Source of the DNA: an uncultured Paracoccaceae bacterium
GTDB taxonomy: Bacteria; Pseudomonadota; Alphaproteobacteria; Rhodobacterales; Rhodobacteraceae
Reading direction: 5' to 3'
Assembly: GCA_947495795.1 (NCBI GenBank)
Contig: CANMAI010000004.1
Span: 124,001-188,000 of the forward strand
DNA length: 64,000 nt
Each line of letters opens with the position of its first letter. Position 1 is the stretch's first letter. The translations under genes and the position numbers were made by a program. Shown here one piece after another: positions 36,348-44,746 of the stretch. The notes beneath the pieces were generated by a model. That model did not search any database, was not told the DNA's origin, and was given only the letters and a program-made list of their open reading frames with translations.

Positions 36348-36956
36348 ATGAAGCTCTACCACTCCCCCACGTCTCCCTACGTGCGCAAAATCATGGTCAT
36401 GCTGCACGAGCTTGGTAAACTCGGAGAGGTGGAGTTGATCCCGTCCGGCGGCAGCCCGCTCGATCCGGGCACACTGCCCCTCTCTCAGAACCCGCTCGGC
36501 AAGATCCCGGCGCTGGAACGGGCAGATGGCCCCGCGCTTTACGACAGCCCGGTAATCTCGCGTTATCTCGATACAGTTCTCAAAGGCCGCATGTATCCTG
36601 AAGCGCCCCGCCTGTGGGAAACGCTTACACTCGAAGCCACCGCAGACGGAATAATGGATGCCGCCATCCTCATGGTCTACGAGCATCGCGCCCGCCCATC
36701 AGACAAACACTCACCCGAATGGGAAGAGGCGCAGTGGAGCAAGATCGCCCGCACGCTCGATGCCCTCGAAAGCCGATGGATGGCTTACCTTTCCGGCAAG
36801 CTGGACGCTGGCCAGATCGCCCTCGGCTGCGCTCTCGGCTATCTCGATCTCCGCCATGCCGGGCGCAACTGGCGCGAAGGCCACACCAATCTCGCCGGGT
36901 GGTTCGAAGCTTTCAATGCCCGCGAAAGCATGGTGAAAACGGTTCCCGAAGGATGA
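36348..36956 (+). CDS. Glutathione S-transferase family protein
   Basis: A 202-residue two-domain GST. The thioredoxin-like domain starts MKLYHSPTSPYVRKIMVM and has the cis-Pro motif GKIPALERADG and the glutathione gamma-Glu contact ALYDSPVISRYLD. The helical C-terminal domain includes GQIALGCALGYLDLRHAG. It probably acts in detoxification or as a glutathione-dependent reductase; the substrate is unknown. It converges with queG. Confidence 0.9.
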   Translation: MKLYHSPTSPYVRKIMVMLHELGKLGEVELIPSGGSPLDPGTLPLSQNPLGKIPALERADGPALYDSPVISRYLDTVLKGRMYPEAPRLWETLTLEATADGIMDAAILMVYEHRARPSDKHSPEWEEAQWSKIARTLDALESRWMAYLSGKLDAGQIALGCALGYLDLRHAGRNWREGHTNLAGWFEAFNARESMVKTVPEG

Positions 36957-36978
36957 GGTAATCGAAAGCCGTTATCCT

Positions 36979-38040
36979 TCATCTGTCCTTCGGGAAATCA
37001 CCGCCGCCGGAAAGCTGGAGGCAGGCCCATTTTGCCGCATCAGCAACCACCGGATCCTCATCGCCGATTAAAGCTTCAACGGAATACCGCAGCTCCTGAT
37101 CGCCAGAGTTACCAATAGCATAAGCCACATTGCGCACAAACCGCCCCCGCCCGATCCGCTTGATGGGCGAACCTGCAAACACCTGCCGAAACGCGGCATC
37201 ATCCAAGGCGGCGAGATCGGCCAGTCGGGGCGCTGCCAGTTCCGCCCGTGCCCAATACCCGGCCTCGCGCGCCTCAGCCGCAAACTTGTTCCACGGGCAA
37301 ATGGCAAGACAATCGTCACATCCGTAGATTCGGTTGCCCAACAAGGGCCTGAGTTCCTCATCAACCGGCCCCTTATGCTCAATCGTAAGATAGGAAATGC
37401 AGCGCCGCGCATCCAGCCGGTAAGGCGCGGGAAAAGCCCCCGTCGGGCAGATATCAAGGCAGGCCCGGCAAGAGCCGCAATGCTCTTCACCGGGATCATC
37501 CTCAGGCATTGCAGCTGTCGTGAAAATCGCACCGAGAAAGAACCAGTTCCCCAAATCGCGAGACAGCAGGTTCGTGTGCTTTCCCTGCCAGCCGAGCCCA
37601 GCCGCTGCGGCCAAGGGCTTTTCCATCACGGGTGCCGTATCCACAAACACCTTTATCTCGCAGCCAGCCCGCTCCACCAGCCAGCGCCCCAGCCGCTTCA
37701 GTCGCTTTTTGACGATGTCATGGTAATCCCGGTTCCGTGCATAAACGGAAATACTGCCGCGATCCCTCTCTTCCAACAGCGCCAAAGGATCTGCATCCGG
37801 CGTATAGGGCTCAGCCAGCATGATCACACTTTTCGCTTCCGGCCAAAGCGCTGCCGGATCGCCGCGCCACGCAGTGCGCTCCGCCATCCAGCCCATATCT
37901 CCGTGGTATCCCGCCTCCAGAAATCCGGCCAGACGCGCCGCAGTTTCCGGAACCGCATCCGGGCGGCAAATGCCCATCTCCGCAAAGCCAACAGCCCGCG
38001 CTTCCGCCGACAGAGCCGCCTTCAGCGCGGCCCCATCCAT
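36979..38040 (-). CDS. queG: Epoxyqueuosine reductase
   Basis: A 353-residue cobalamin- and [4Fe-4S]-dependent enzyme that performs the last step of queuosine synthesis in tRNA. Visible are the N-terminal catalytic region ([39 protein letters not shown]), the two ferredoxin-type clusters [16 protein letters not shown] and [16 protein letters not shown], and a short C-terminal HEAT-like segment. The length is normal for QueG. It follows the next GST gene on the minus strand with only one base between them. Confidence 0.94.
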   Translation of the reverse strand: MDGAALKAALSAEARAVGFAEMGICRPDAVPETAARLAGFLEAGYHGDMGWMAERTAWRGDPAALWPEAKSVIMLAEPYTPDADPLALLEERDRGSISVYARNRDYHDIVKKRLKRLGRWLVERAGCEIKVFVDTAPVMEKPLAAAAGLGWQGKHTNLLSRDLGNWFFLGAIFTTAAMPEDDPGEEHCGSCRACLDICPTGAFPAPYRLDARRCISYLTIEHKGPVDEELRPLLGNRIYGCDDCLAICPWNKFAAEAREAGYWARAELAAPRLADLAALDDAAFRQVFAGSPIKRIGRGRFVRNVAYAIGNSGDQELRYSVEALIGDEDPVVADAAKWACLQLSGGGDFPKDR

Positions 38041-38041
38041 C

Positions 38042-38707
38042 TCAGAAGTCCAGATCCGCGTAGTGGGCAGGCGGCGTGAAGCCAGGCACCAGATCCGAAA
38101 GGATCGAACGGAAGGCCGGGCGCGATTTGATTTTCGCGTACCAATCCTTCATCGCCTCATTCCGCGCCCAATCCACATCGCCGATATAATCCAGCGAGGA
38201 AAGTTGCGCCGCTGCTGCAAAATCCGCAATAGTCAGGCTATCGCCTGCAAGCCACCTCCGGCCCTCCATCAGCCACCCGATATAGTCGAGGTGATACTTG
38301 ATGTTCTTGGCACCCGCCTTGATTTTCTCGCTCTCCGGATAGCCCGATTTGGTCAGTCGCTTGTAAACACGCTCATAGAGCAGATTTGCCGTCACCTCAT
38401 GGTGAAACTTGTCGTCAAACCAGGCCACCAACCGCCGCACCTCCGCCCGCTCCGGCGCTGTGCCCGGCATCAGTTGCGGTGAGGGATGAGTCTCTTCCAG
38501 ATATTCGCAAATCGCCGCACTGTCCGCGAGGATCAAGCCGTCGATCCGCAGCATCGGCACCTGCCCCGCAGGGTTCAACCGCAGAAAGTCCATCCGTCGC
38601 TCCCAGAACTTCTCCTCCACCAATTCCACCTCCACCTTCTTCTCGGCAAGGATCAGCCGCACCTTGCGGCAAAAGGGGGAAAGGGGTTGATGATAAAGTC
38701 GGCGCAT
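38042..38707 (-). CDS. Glutathione S-transferase family protein
   Basis: About 221 residues from the ATG at 38707 ([20 protein letters not shown]). The N-terminal thioredoxin fold has Ser/Cys in the active-site helix, the [13 protein letters not shown] cis-Pro motif and [13 protein letters not shown]. The C-terminal helices include [19 protein letters not shown], which contains the N-capping SxAD box of GSTs. The sequence differs strongly from the GST at 36348, so this is not a recent duplicate. It is cotranscribed with queG. Confidence 0.9.
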   Translation of the reverse strand: MRRLYHQPLSPFCRKVRLILAEKKVEVELVEEKFWERRMDFLRLNPAGQVPMLRIDGLILADSAAICEYLEETHPSPQLMPGTAPERAEVRRLVAWFDDKFHHEVTANLLYERVYKRLTKSGYPESEKIKAGAKNIKYHLDYIGWLMEGRRWLAGDSLTIADFAAAAQLSSLDYIGDVDWARNEAMKDWYAKIKSRPAFRSILSDLVPGFTPPAHYADLDF

Positions 38708-39150
38708 GCGGGCTCCTCGATATATCCCGTTTTCCGGGTTTCCCCCTTCTGGCGCAACAGGCGTCGGCAATCAAGCACGGGGCGTATCCACGCGCGTTGA
38801 TGGCAGAAATTGCCGCAACGCTCCCCTCGCTTGGGCTGGCTCCTCCAACCAACTGAATAAATATTTATTTCTGAAACCGCTTTGGTTTGACAAATCTCAC
38901 AGTTAACAGAGTCCAAAATCTTGACAAGAATCGAAACTTACAGCTTCCTGAATGTGTGCTTGATTGCACTACTAGTGGGGGCATTAGTAAAAAGTTCTGA
39001 AAACCTTGCTGTGCGCCATTCGTCGCACGATTAACTGCGTTATATATAAACCGATACTTCTGCACAAACCAAGCGCTCCCATATTTTCACTTCGGCTAAC
39101 CTTATTGGCCGGCCGATACCGCACGCCTGTTGAAAAGAAGGAGCTCACCC
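38708..39150. promoter_or_regulatory. AT-rich gene-free region upstream of the injection-system operon
   Basis: About 440 bases between the divergent GST gene and the sheath gene. From about 38860 it is clearly more AT-rich than the flanking genes. Two TTGACA hexamers (in 38880-38930) and a TATATATAA stretch (39040-39048) could be promoter parts, but no pair has ideal spacing. AAGGAG lies just before the sheath ATG. No gene was found. This must hold the promoter and control sites of the eCIS operon unless it is read from upstream. Confidence 0.55.
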
Positions 39151-41445
39151 ATGGCCGTCAATGTCTCCTACCCGGGGGTCTATATTCAGGAAGTGCCCAG
39201 CGGCTCCCGCGCCATTGCGGGCGTACCCACATCCATCGGGGCCTTCGTGGGCTACACCGCACGCGGCCCCGTGGATGATGCAATCCAGATCTTCAGTTTC
39301 GCGGATTTTGAGCGGACATTTGGCGGGCTCAACGTCGACAGCGATCTCAGCTACGCGGTAAACCACTTCTTCCTCAACGGCGGTGGCACCTGCTGGATAG
39401 TGCGCATCGCAGAGAATGCAGCCGCGGCATCGGTCGAGCTTCAAACACAAGAAGCTGTTCCAGCCACCACGCTCACCGTTACAGCCTCATCCGAAGGCGC
39501 ATTCGGCAACAGCCTGATCCTTGCGGTGGATTACGCCACCTCCGATCCGGTCAACACCTTTAACCTGACGGTCACGGAGATGGCGGAGCAAAATGGTCGC
39601 CTCGTCGCCCTCCGCACAGAAACGCACCGCAATCTTTCCATGAATGATAGGGCCGCGACCTACGCCGTTGCCACCGTAAATGCAGCCTCTGATCTCATCC
39701 AGCTCTCCAACGCCAACCTAGTGTCGCCAAATGGCGGCATTTCCGAGAGCGGTTTTATCGATGATGCAATCGTGCAGGCGCTAGACAATGACACACGCAC
39801 TCTCTCCATTTCCGTCGATGGTAGCCCGTTCCACGAGTTCGATCTCTTCCCGCTCGACAACAACAACCTCGTCGATTTCAACGGATTCGTTACGGCCCTC
39901 CAACCACTCATAAACGCGATAGACGGGATAGCCGGAGTTACAGTGGCCGCAAATGCCGGGGGCGACGGCATTGTCGTCACATCTGGCTCGACAGGCCGCA
40001 ACTCCGTCGTCCAGATCCGCAATGCCAGCCGGTCGAACGCCGCAGCAGCCCTCAGTCTCGGCCCGCTAAATGGCGGGCGCGAAACATCCGGTGCCGCAGA
40101 GTTGCGCCCCGCCCAGACGGGCACCACCGGCGCCCGTATCGAGGATTACGCCACCGTAGCAGCAGCGCTTGCCGTAAACGATCCCGTAACTGTCAATCTG
40201 GTCGATCCGGCAGCACCTGCTGTGGTGATTGCGTCGGCAACGATACCACTCAACCCGGTTCCCGCCACTCTGAACGAGGCACGCGCTCAAATTCAGGCGG
40301 GCCTCGATGCCGAAACCAATTCCGCCTTCTCCGGTGCAATCGTCTCCATCGTGGATGATGCACTGAACATCACGCCGGGCGGCACCGGTTACGCCATGGG
40401 CGTCACCACCACGGGCGCAGGCGCAGACGAGCTGTTCCGACAAGGGGGAGGCCTAGATTTCGTGAATGTCACAGCCTACCAGCCAGGTGTCGGCCCGTCT
40501 GTCGCGGCACAGGTGGCGGGCATCAACGGATCGGATGGCAATGCGCCAATTCCGCCTGCGGGCATTCCGCTGATCACAGGCAACCGCGCCTTGAAAACCG
40601 GGATTTTCGCGCTGGAGGATGCCGATATCTTCAACGTCCTCTGCCTTCCCGGCACCACGGATATCGCGGCTCTAGGCCCGGCGGTGACCTATGCGGAAGA
40701 ACGCCGCTCCATGATCATCGTCGATATAGACGAGAACGTGGATACGCTCGACGAGGCGCGGGATTGGGTGAATGATGGTGCAAACACCTCTCTCAAAAGC
40801 AACAACGCCGCCGCCTATTTTCCGAGGATCCGCCTCGCAGATCCCCTTCAGCAAAACCGCCTCCGCCCCTTCCCGAATTCGGGCCTGATGGCGGGGCTCT
40901 GGGCGCGGACGGACAACCTGCGCGGCATCTGGAAGGCACCGGCAGGCATCGAAGCAGGGCTGCGCGGCGTTCAGGCGCTTGATTACGTACTGAGCGATCC
41001 TGAAAACGGCGTGCTCAACCCACTCGGCCTCAACTGCCTTCGCACCTTCCCCGTTTACGGCACGGTCGCGTGGGGCGCACGCACACTGGTAGGCGCAGAC
41101 GCCCGCGCGAGCGAGTGGAAGTACATCCCCGTCCGCCGCACGGCACTCTTTATCGAGGAAAGCCTCTATCGCGGCACACAGTTTGTGGTCTTCGAGCCGA
41201 ATGACGAACCCTTGTGGGCCCAGATCCGCCTCTCCGTAGGCTCCTTCATGAACAACCTCTTCCGGCAAGGCGCATTCCAGGGTGCGACCCCGCAGGAAGC
41301 CTATTTCGTGCGATGTGACAGCACCACCACGACACAGGCGGACATCGATCTCGGGATCGTCAATATCCTCGTCGGCTTCGCACCTCTCAAACCCGCGGAA
41401 TTTGTCGTCATCTCGCTCCAGCAGATCGCTGGGCAGGGCCAATAA
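39151..41445 (+). CDS. Contractile sheath protein of an eCIS
   Basis: A 764-residue tail sheath subunit, which forms the outer cylinder that shortens to drive the inner tube. The start AVNVSYPGVYIQEVPSGSR and the segment TSIGAFVGYTARGP are signatures of phage/eCIS sheaths. The C-terminal domain is also typical (RRTALFIEESLYRGTQFVVF, then PLWAQIRLSVGSFMNNLF). Between about residues 95 and 450 lies a large beta-rich insertion with Ala/Thr/Asn-rich sequence, so the protein is much longer than most eCIS sheaths. Only one sheath gene is present; Afp has three. Confidence 0.95.
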   Translation: MAVNVSYPGVYIQEVPSGSRAIAGVPTSIGAFVGYTARGPVDDAIQIFSFADFERTFGGLNVDSDLSYAVNHFFLNGGGTCWIVRIAENAAAASVELQTQEAVPATTLTVTASSEGAFGNSLILAVDYATSDPVNTFNLTVTEMAEQNGRLVALRTETHRNLSMNDRAATYAVATVNAASDLIQLSNANLVSPNGGISESGFIDDAIVQALDNDTRTLSISVDGSPFHEFDLFPLDNNNLVDFNGFVTALQPLINAIDGIAGVTVAANAGGDGIVVTSGSTGRNSVVQIRNASRSNAAAALSLGPLNGGRETSGAAELRPAQTGTTGARIEDYATVAAALAVNDPVTVNLVDPAAPAVVIASATIPLNPVPATLNEARAQIQAGLDAETNSAFSGAIVSIVDDALNITPGGTGYAMGVTTTGAGADELFRQGGGLDFVNVTAYQPGVGPSVAAQVAGINGSDGNAPIPPAGIPLITGNRALKTGIFALEDADIFNVLCLPGTTDIAALGPAVTYAEERRSMIIVDIDENVDTLDEARDWVNDGANTSLKSNNAAAYFPRIRLADPLQQNRLRPFPNSGLMAGLWARTDNLRGIWKAPAGIEAGLRGVQALDYVLSDPENGVLNPLGLNCLRTFPVYGTVAWGARTLVGADARASEWKYIPVRRTALFIEESLYRGTQFVVFEPNDEPLWAQIRLSVGSFMNNLFRQGAFQGATPQEAYFVRCDSTTTTQADIDLGIVNILVGFAPLKPAEFVVISLQQIAGQGQ

Positions 41446-41463
41446 GCGCAAAGGAACAGAAAA

Positions 41464-41979
41464 ATGGCTGAATTCAGTGTTAATCCCCAGCGCTTCGATC
41501 CCTACAAGAACTTCAAGTTCCGCGTGCGGTGGGACGGTCGCTTCGTGGCCGGAATCTCCAAGGTTGGCGCATTGAAGCGCACCACGGAAGTGGTGGAGCA
41601 TCGCGTCGGGGGTGACAGCTCCACCGGCCGCAAATCTCCCGGACGCTCCAAGTTCGAGCCGATCATGCTGGAGCGGGGTGTGACGCATGACGAGGAGTTC
41701 GAGCGCTGGGCCAACCTTGTCTGGAACGTCCAGGGCGGCCTCGGGGCGGAGGTGTCCCTCTCCGATTTCCGCAAGGACATCATCATCGAGATGTATAACG
41801 AGGCGGGCCAACTCGCGATTGCCTATCAGGTCTTTCGCTGCTGGGTATCGGAGTTTCAGGCCCTGCCGGAGCTTGACAGCAACGCCAACGCTATCGCCAT
41901 CCAGTCCATCAAACTGGAGAACGAAGGCTGGATTCGCGACGCAGAGGTTCAGGAACCGACTGAGCCCTCCTTCGCGTAA
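41464..41979 (+). CDS. Inner tube protein of an eCIS (gp19/Hcp-like)
   Basis: A 171-residue tube subunit that stacks as hexamers inside the sheath. RFDPYKNFKFRVRWDGRFV and the GISKVGALKRTTEVVEHRVG region match T4 gp19/Afp1-type tube proteins. The C-terminus SIKLENEGWIRD is also typical. It lies 18 bases after the sheath stop with its own ribosome-binding site. A single tube gene is seen. Confidence 0.95.
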   Translation: MAEFSVNPQRFDPYKNFKFRVRWDGRFVAGISKVGALKRTTEVVEHRVGGDSSTGRKSPGRSKFEPIMLERGVTHDEEFERWANLVWNVQGGLGAEVSLSDFRKDIIIEMYNEAGQLAIAYQVFRCWVSEFQALPELDSNANAIAIQSIKLENEGWIRDAEVQEPTEPSFA

Positions 41980-41997
41980 ATCATCGGAAAGAGGCAG

Positions 41998-42690
41998 ATG
42001 GAACAGCATCTGACATCCAACGGCATCCTCACGGCCTGGGAGGCCGGGGTGGGCCGCCGCCCGCTGGATCGCGCACTCGCGATCCTTTGGGCGGCGGGCA
42101 TACCCGGCGATCTGGCAGCCCTGCCGCTGGCTGAGAGGGACCGCGCGCTTCTCCGGATCCGCGCTGGCACTTTCGGGCCAAAGCTGAGCGCGCGCGCAAG
42201 TTGCCACAAATGTGCCGAGGAGTTGGAAATGGAGTTCGAAGCGCTGGCTTTGGCAAAAACATTGCCGGATTGCATGGAAGAGACGCTGCAAATCGGAGGC
42301 AGGGATATCGTTTTCCGCGCCCTCACAAGCAAAGATCTCGCGGCTGCCACGCTGGCCCCCGAGGAAGACGCGCCCGCCGTCCTGCGCACACGCCTCACGG
42401 GCGGCGAGGAACTCCCCAAGGGCCTCCATGCAGAGATCGACACTCATATTGAAGCACGTGAGGCTGACGCAGAGCTCACCGCCCGTCTCACCTGCTCCGC
42501 CTGCAAAGCCACATGGAAGGAGGTGCTCGACATCCCCGCCCTGCTCTGGGCCGAGATCGAGGCAGCGGCGCTCCGCCTACTTGGCGAGATCGCGGAAATC
42601 GCCGGCGCACTCGGCTGGTCCGAGCGCGATATCATCGCCCTTTCAGAGCCACGCCGCCAAGCCTATCTCAGCCTCGCGAGACGCGCATGA
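41998..42690 (+). CDS. eCIS-associated protein with paired CxxC motifs (baseplate/chaperone-like)
   Basis: A 230-residue protein found at the post-tube position. The N-terminus (ILTAWEAGVGRRPLDRALAI) is followed by RDRALLRIRAGTFGPKL and two CxxC motifs: CHKC near residue 63 and CSAC near residue 163. These four cysteines could form one split zinc site. The arrangement resembles T4 gp26/gp51-type base-plate or assembly proteins annotated in eCIS loci. The exact role is unproven; assembly chaperone or baseplate component are both possible. Confidence 0.7.
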   Translation: MEQHLTSNGILTAWEAGVGRRPLDRALAILWAAGIPGDLAALPLAERDRALLRIRAGTFGPKLSARASCHKCAEELEMEFEALALAKTLPDCMEETLQIGGRDIVFRALTSKDLAAATLAPEEDAPAVLRTRLTGGEELPKGLHAEIDTHIEAREADAELTARLTCSACKATWKEVLDIPALLWAEIEAAALRLLGEIAEIAGALGWSERDIIALSEPRRQAYLSLARRA

Positions 42691-43415
42691 GCATCCTGAG
42701 CCGCCTCGTCGCCCGTGCCAATGGCACAGCCACGCCCGGCCTTCGCACCCGCCTGCCGTCCCACTTCGAAGCAGGAAACAGCGCAGCCCAGGAAGGATTT
42801 TTCACGGTGCAGGAGGATGTGCCAGCCCGGCCAACACCAGAGCCTCACAGCCCGCCCGTGGCAGAGGCTCCGCAGCATCGGCAGCAGGATACACCACGGG
42901 CTGAGCCTCCGCCAGGCGAGCATAATCTGCACAATCCAGAGCCGCCAGCACCGCTCCAACCTCCTGCACAAAAGGCAGATACGCAAATGGCGGAACCTAC
43001 CGTGCTGCCAACCGAGGCACCCAAGGTTCCGTCATCCGGTCAGAATCAGACCCCACAACCACTGTTACCGGAAACACCACCATCCGAAGTGCACATCACA
43101 CATCTGGAACAGGCCGCGTCTGAGCCAGAACGGCAACCTATAGCTCGCATTGAAACATCAGCGCCGGAGCCTCTTCTTCCCGCCGACAAGGCAACGGTCG
43201 TCGAACACATCCCTCATGCGGTGGCCGCCACGGCACCCAAGCAGCATTCGCAGGCCCCCCTGTCCACGGCGGAACCAAACCCGCCGGAGATCACCATCCA
43301 TATCGGCCGCATAGATCTCCGCAGTGATGCGCCCAGGCCCGCCCAAAGCCGCACACCTGCCAAAAGGCCAACGCTCCCCTCCCTTTCCGATTACCTGAAG
43401 GGCAGCGTATCATGA
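42687..43415 (+). CDS. Pro-rich linker protein with conserved C-terminal IGRI motif
   Basis: A 242-residue, mostly disordered Pro/Ala/Glu/Gln-rich protein that starts at an ATGA overlap with the previous gene. Order appears only near the end: ITIHIGRIDLRSD, then PTLPSLSDYLKG. A short C-terminal motif of this form is common in proteins at this place in eCIS operons. The motif may dock on the neighbouring DUF4255 or sheath protein while the linker is flexible. Its function is unknown. Confidence 0.7.
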   Translation: MSILSRLVARANGTATPGLRTRLPSHFEAGNSAAQEGFFTVQEDVPARPTPEPHSPPVAEAPQHRQQDTPRAEPPPGEHNLHNPEPPAPLQPPAQKADTQMAEPTVLPTEAPKVPSSGQNQTPQPLLPETPPSEVHITHLEQAASEPERQPIARIETSAPEPLLPADKATVVEHIPHAVAATAPKQHSQAPLSTAEPNPPEITIHIGRIDLRSDAPRPAQSRTPAKRPTLPSLSDYLKGSVS

Positions 43416-44746
43416 GCAATGTTCTCGCGATCTCTGCTGTCACCCAGCTCCTCAAGGATCTGATCAATGACACGCTGATCAATGGCGACATCTCACAAGC
43501 GCTCGGGGCAGATTTCACGGTCACCGCTCTGCCGCCCAATCGTGTCGTGGCGGAAAGTGCGTCCGATCAAGCCACCCAACTCAACCTCTTTCTCTACCGC
43601 GTCTCGCCCAACGCCGCCCTTCGCAATTCCGATCTACCCACCCGCAATAGCGCCGGAGAACTCAACTGTCGCCCGCGTCTCGCACTTGATCTCCACTACA
43701 TCCTTACCGCCGTCTCGGCGGAGGAACTGCACGCCGAAATACTGCTCGGCTACGCCATGCAGCTTTTCCACGAAACGGCCATTCTGCCACGCGAGACCAT
43801 CCGCGACGCCCTTCAGGCCGCCGTGATAGACGATATCCTGCCGCAGGATTTCGATCCCCTCCGCGCGTCCGAGCTTGCCGATCAGGTGGAGCTTCTCAAA
43901 ATCACACCGCGCACCCTTTCGATGGACGACATGTCCAAACTCTGGACAGCGTTTCAGGCCAGCTACCGCACCACCGTCGCCTATGATGTCTCGCTTGTCC
44001 TGATTGAACGCGAACTCCCCACACGTCCCACCCTGCCCGTCCTCACCCGCGGCGGCCTTGCAGATCCGGTCACAGGCCGCGATCCCGGCATCTCCCTCCG
44101 TCCGGATCTTCTCAATACCGTACCAACACTCTCCAGCATTACACCCGCCGATGATCACCCGGTCATGCGCCTTGGCGGTGCAATCACCATAGAAGGTTTC
44201 GCGCTCGATGGCGGCGAGGTCACGGTCCGCTTCACGGAACCCGGCACTGGCACAGTGCTCGAAATGCCGCCGCGCTCCCCCGCAGCATCCAACCGGCTCA
44301 CCGTCCAACTCCCCGATGCCGCGCCACTTGCACCCGGCTCCAGCAGCATCGGCACAGTCAACGATCCAGCCACCTGGCGCATCGGCCCTTACACGATAGA
44401 TGTCCGTATTCTCGCCCCCGATGGTCGCGAAATCCTTTCCAATTCACTGCCATTGGCCCTTGCGCCGCGCAGCACGGCCGCCGCCGCCGCTGCGGGCAGC
44501 GATACGACCATCACTCTCACAAGCGCCCCACCCATCCGCCCCGGCCAAAGCGTCGAGATCGTCGTGGGCCAGCAATCGCAACCGCTCACCACACCTGCCG
44601 CACCCGCTGTGGATGCAGCGGCCACGTTCACCGGCCTCACGTCCGGCGCAGAGCTTCCCGTCCGCCTCCGTGTCGATGGAATCGACAGCCCGGTGATCGA
44701 CCTGACCACGACCCCGCCCAGCCTCGAGACGGTGCTGATCCCATGA
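43412..44746 (+). CDS. DUF4255 tail-terminator protein (Afp16/Pvc16-like)
   Basis: A 444-residue protein. The N-terminal half is DUF4255 (AISAVTQLLKDLINDTLING, LNLFLYRVSPNAALRNSDL, LDLHYILTAVSAEELHAEIL), found in Afp16-type caps that terminate tube and sheath growth at the far end. The C-terminal half looks like two small beta-sandwich repeats (GGAITIEGFALDGGEVTVRF and a second copy near residue 360), longer than minimal terminators. It overlaps both neighbours by four bases. Confidence 0.87.
   Translation: MSNVLAISAVTQLLKDLINDTLINGDISQALGADFTVTALPPNRVVAESASDQATQLNLFLYRVSPNAALRNSDLPTRNSAGELNCRPRLALDLHYILTAVSAEELHAEILLGYAMQLFHETAILPRETIRDALQAAVIDDILPQDFDPLRASELADQVELLKITPRTLSMDDMSKLWTAFQASYRTTVAYDVSLVLIERELPTRPTLPVLTRGGLADPVTGRDPGISLRPDLLNTVPTLSSITPADDHPVMRLGGAITIEGFALDGGEVTVRFTEPGTGTVLEMPPRSPAASNRLTVQLPDAAPLAPGSSSIGTVNDPATWRIGPYTIDVRILAPDGREILSNSLPLALAPRSTAAAAAAGSDTTITLTSAPPIRPGQSVEIVVGQQSQPLTTPAAPAVDAAATFTGLTSGAELPVRLRVDGIDSPVIDLTTTPPSLETVLIP

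Noticed and set aside
38713-38856. Short protein-like plus-strand tail ending in AEIAATLPSLGLAPPTN
   Set aside because: The frame has no start with a ribosome-binding site and overlaps the divergent GST start. It could be a gene remnant, but the support is too weak.
40672-42447. Long minus-strand open frame of 591 codons opposite the sheath, tube and CxxC genes
   Set aside because: It is antisense to well-recognised genes and crosses their boundaries. Codon bias of the real genes removes stops on the other strand.
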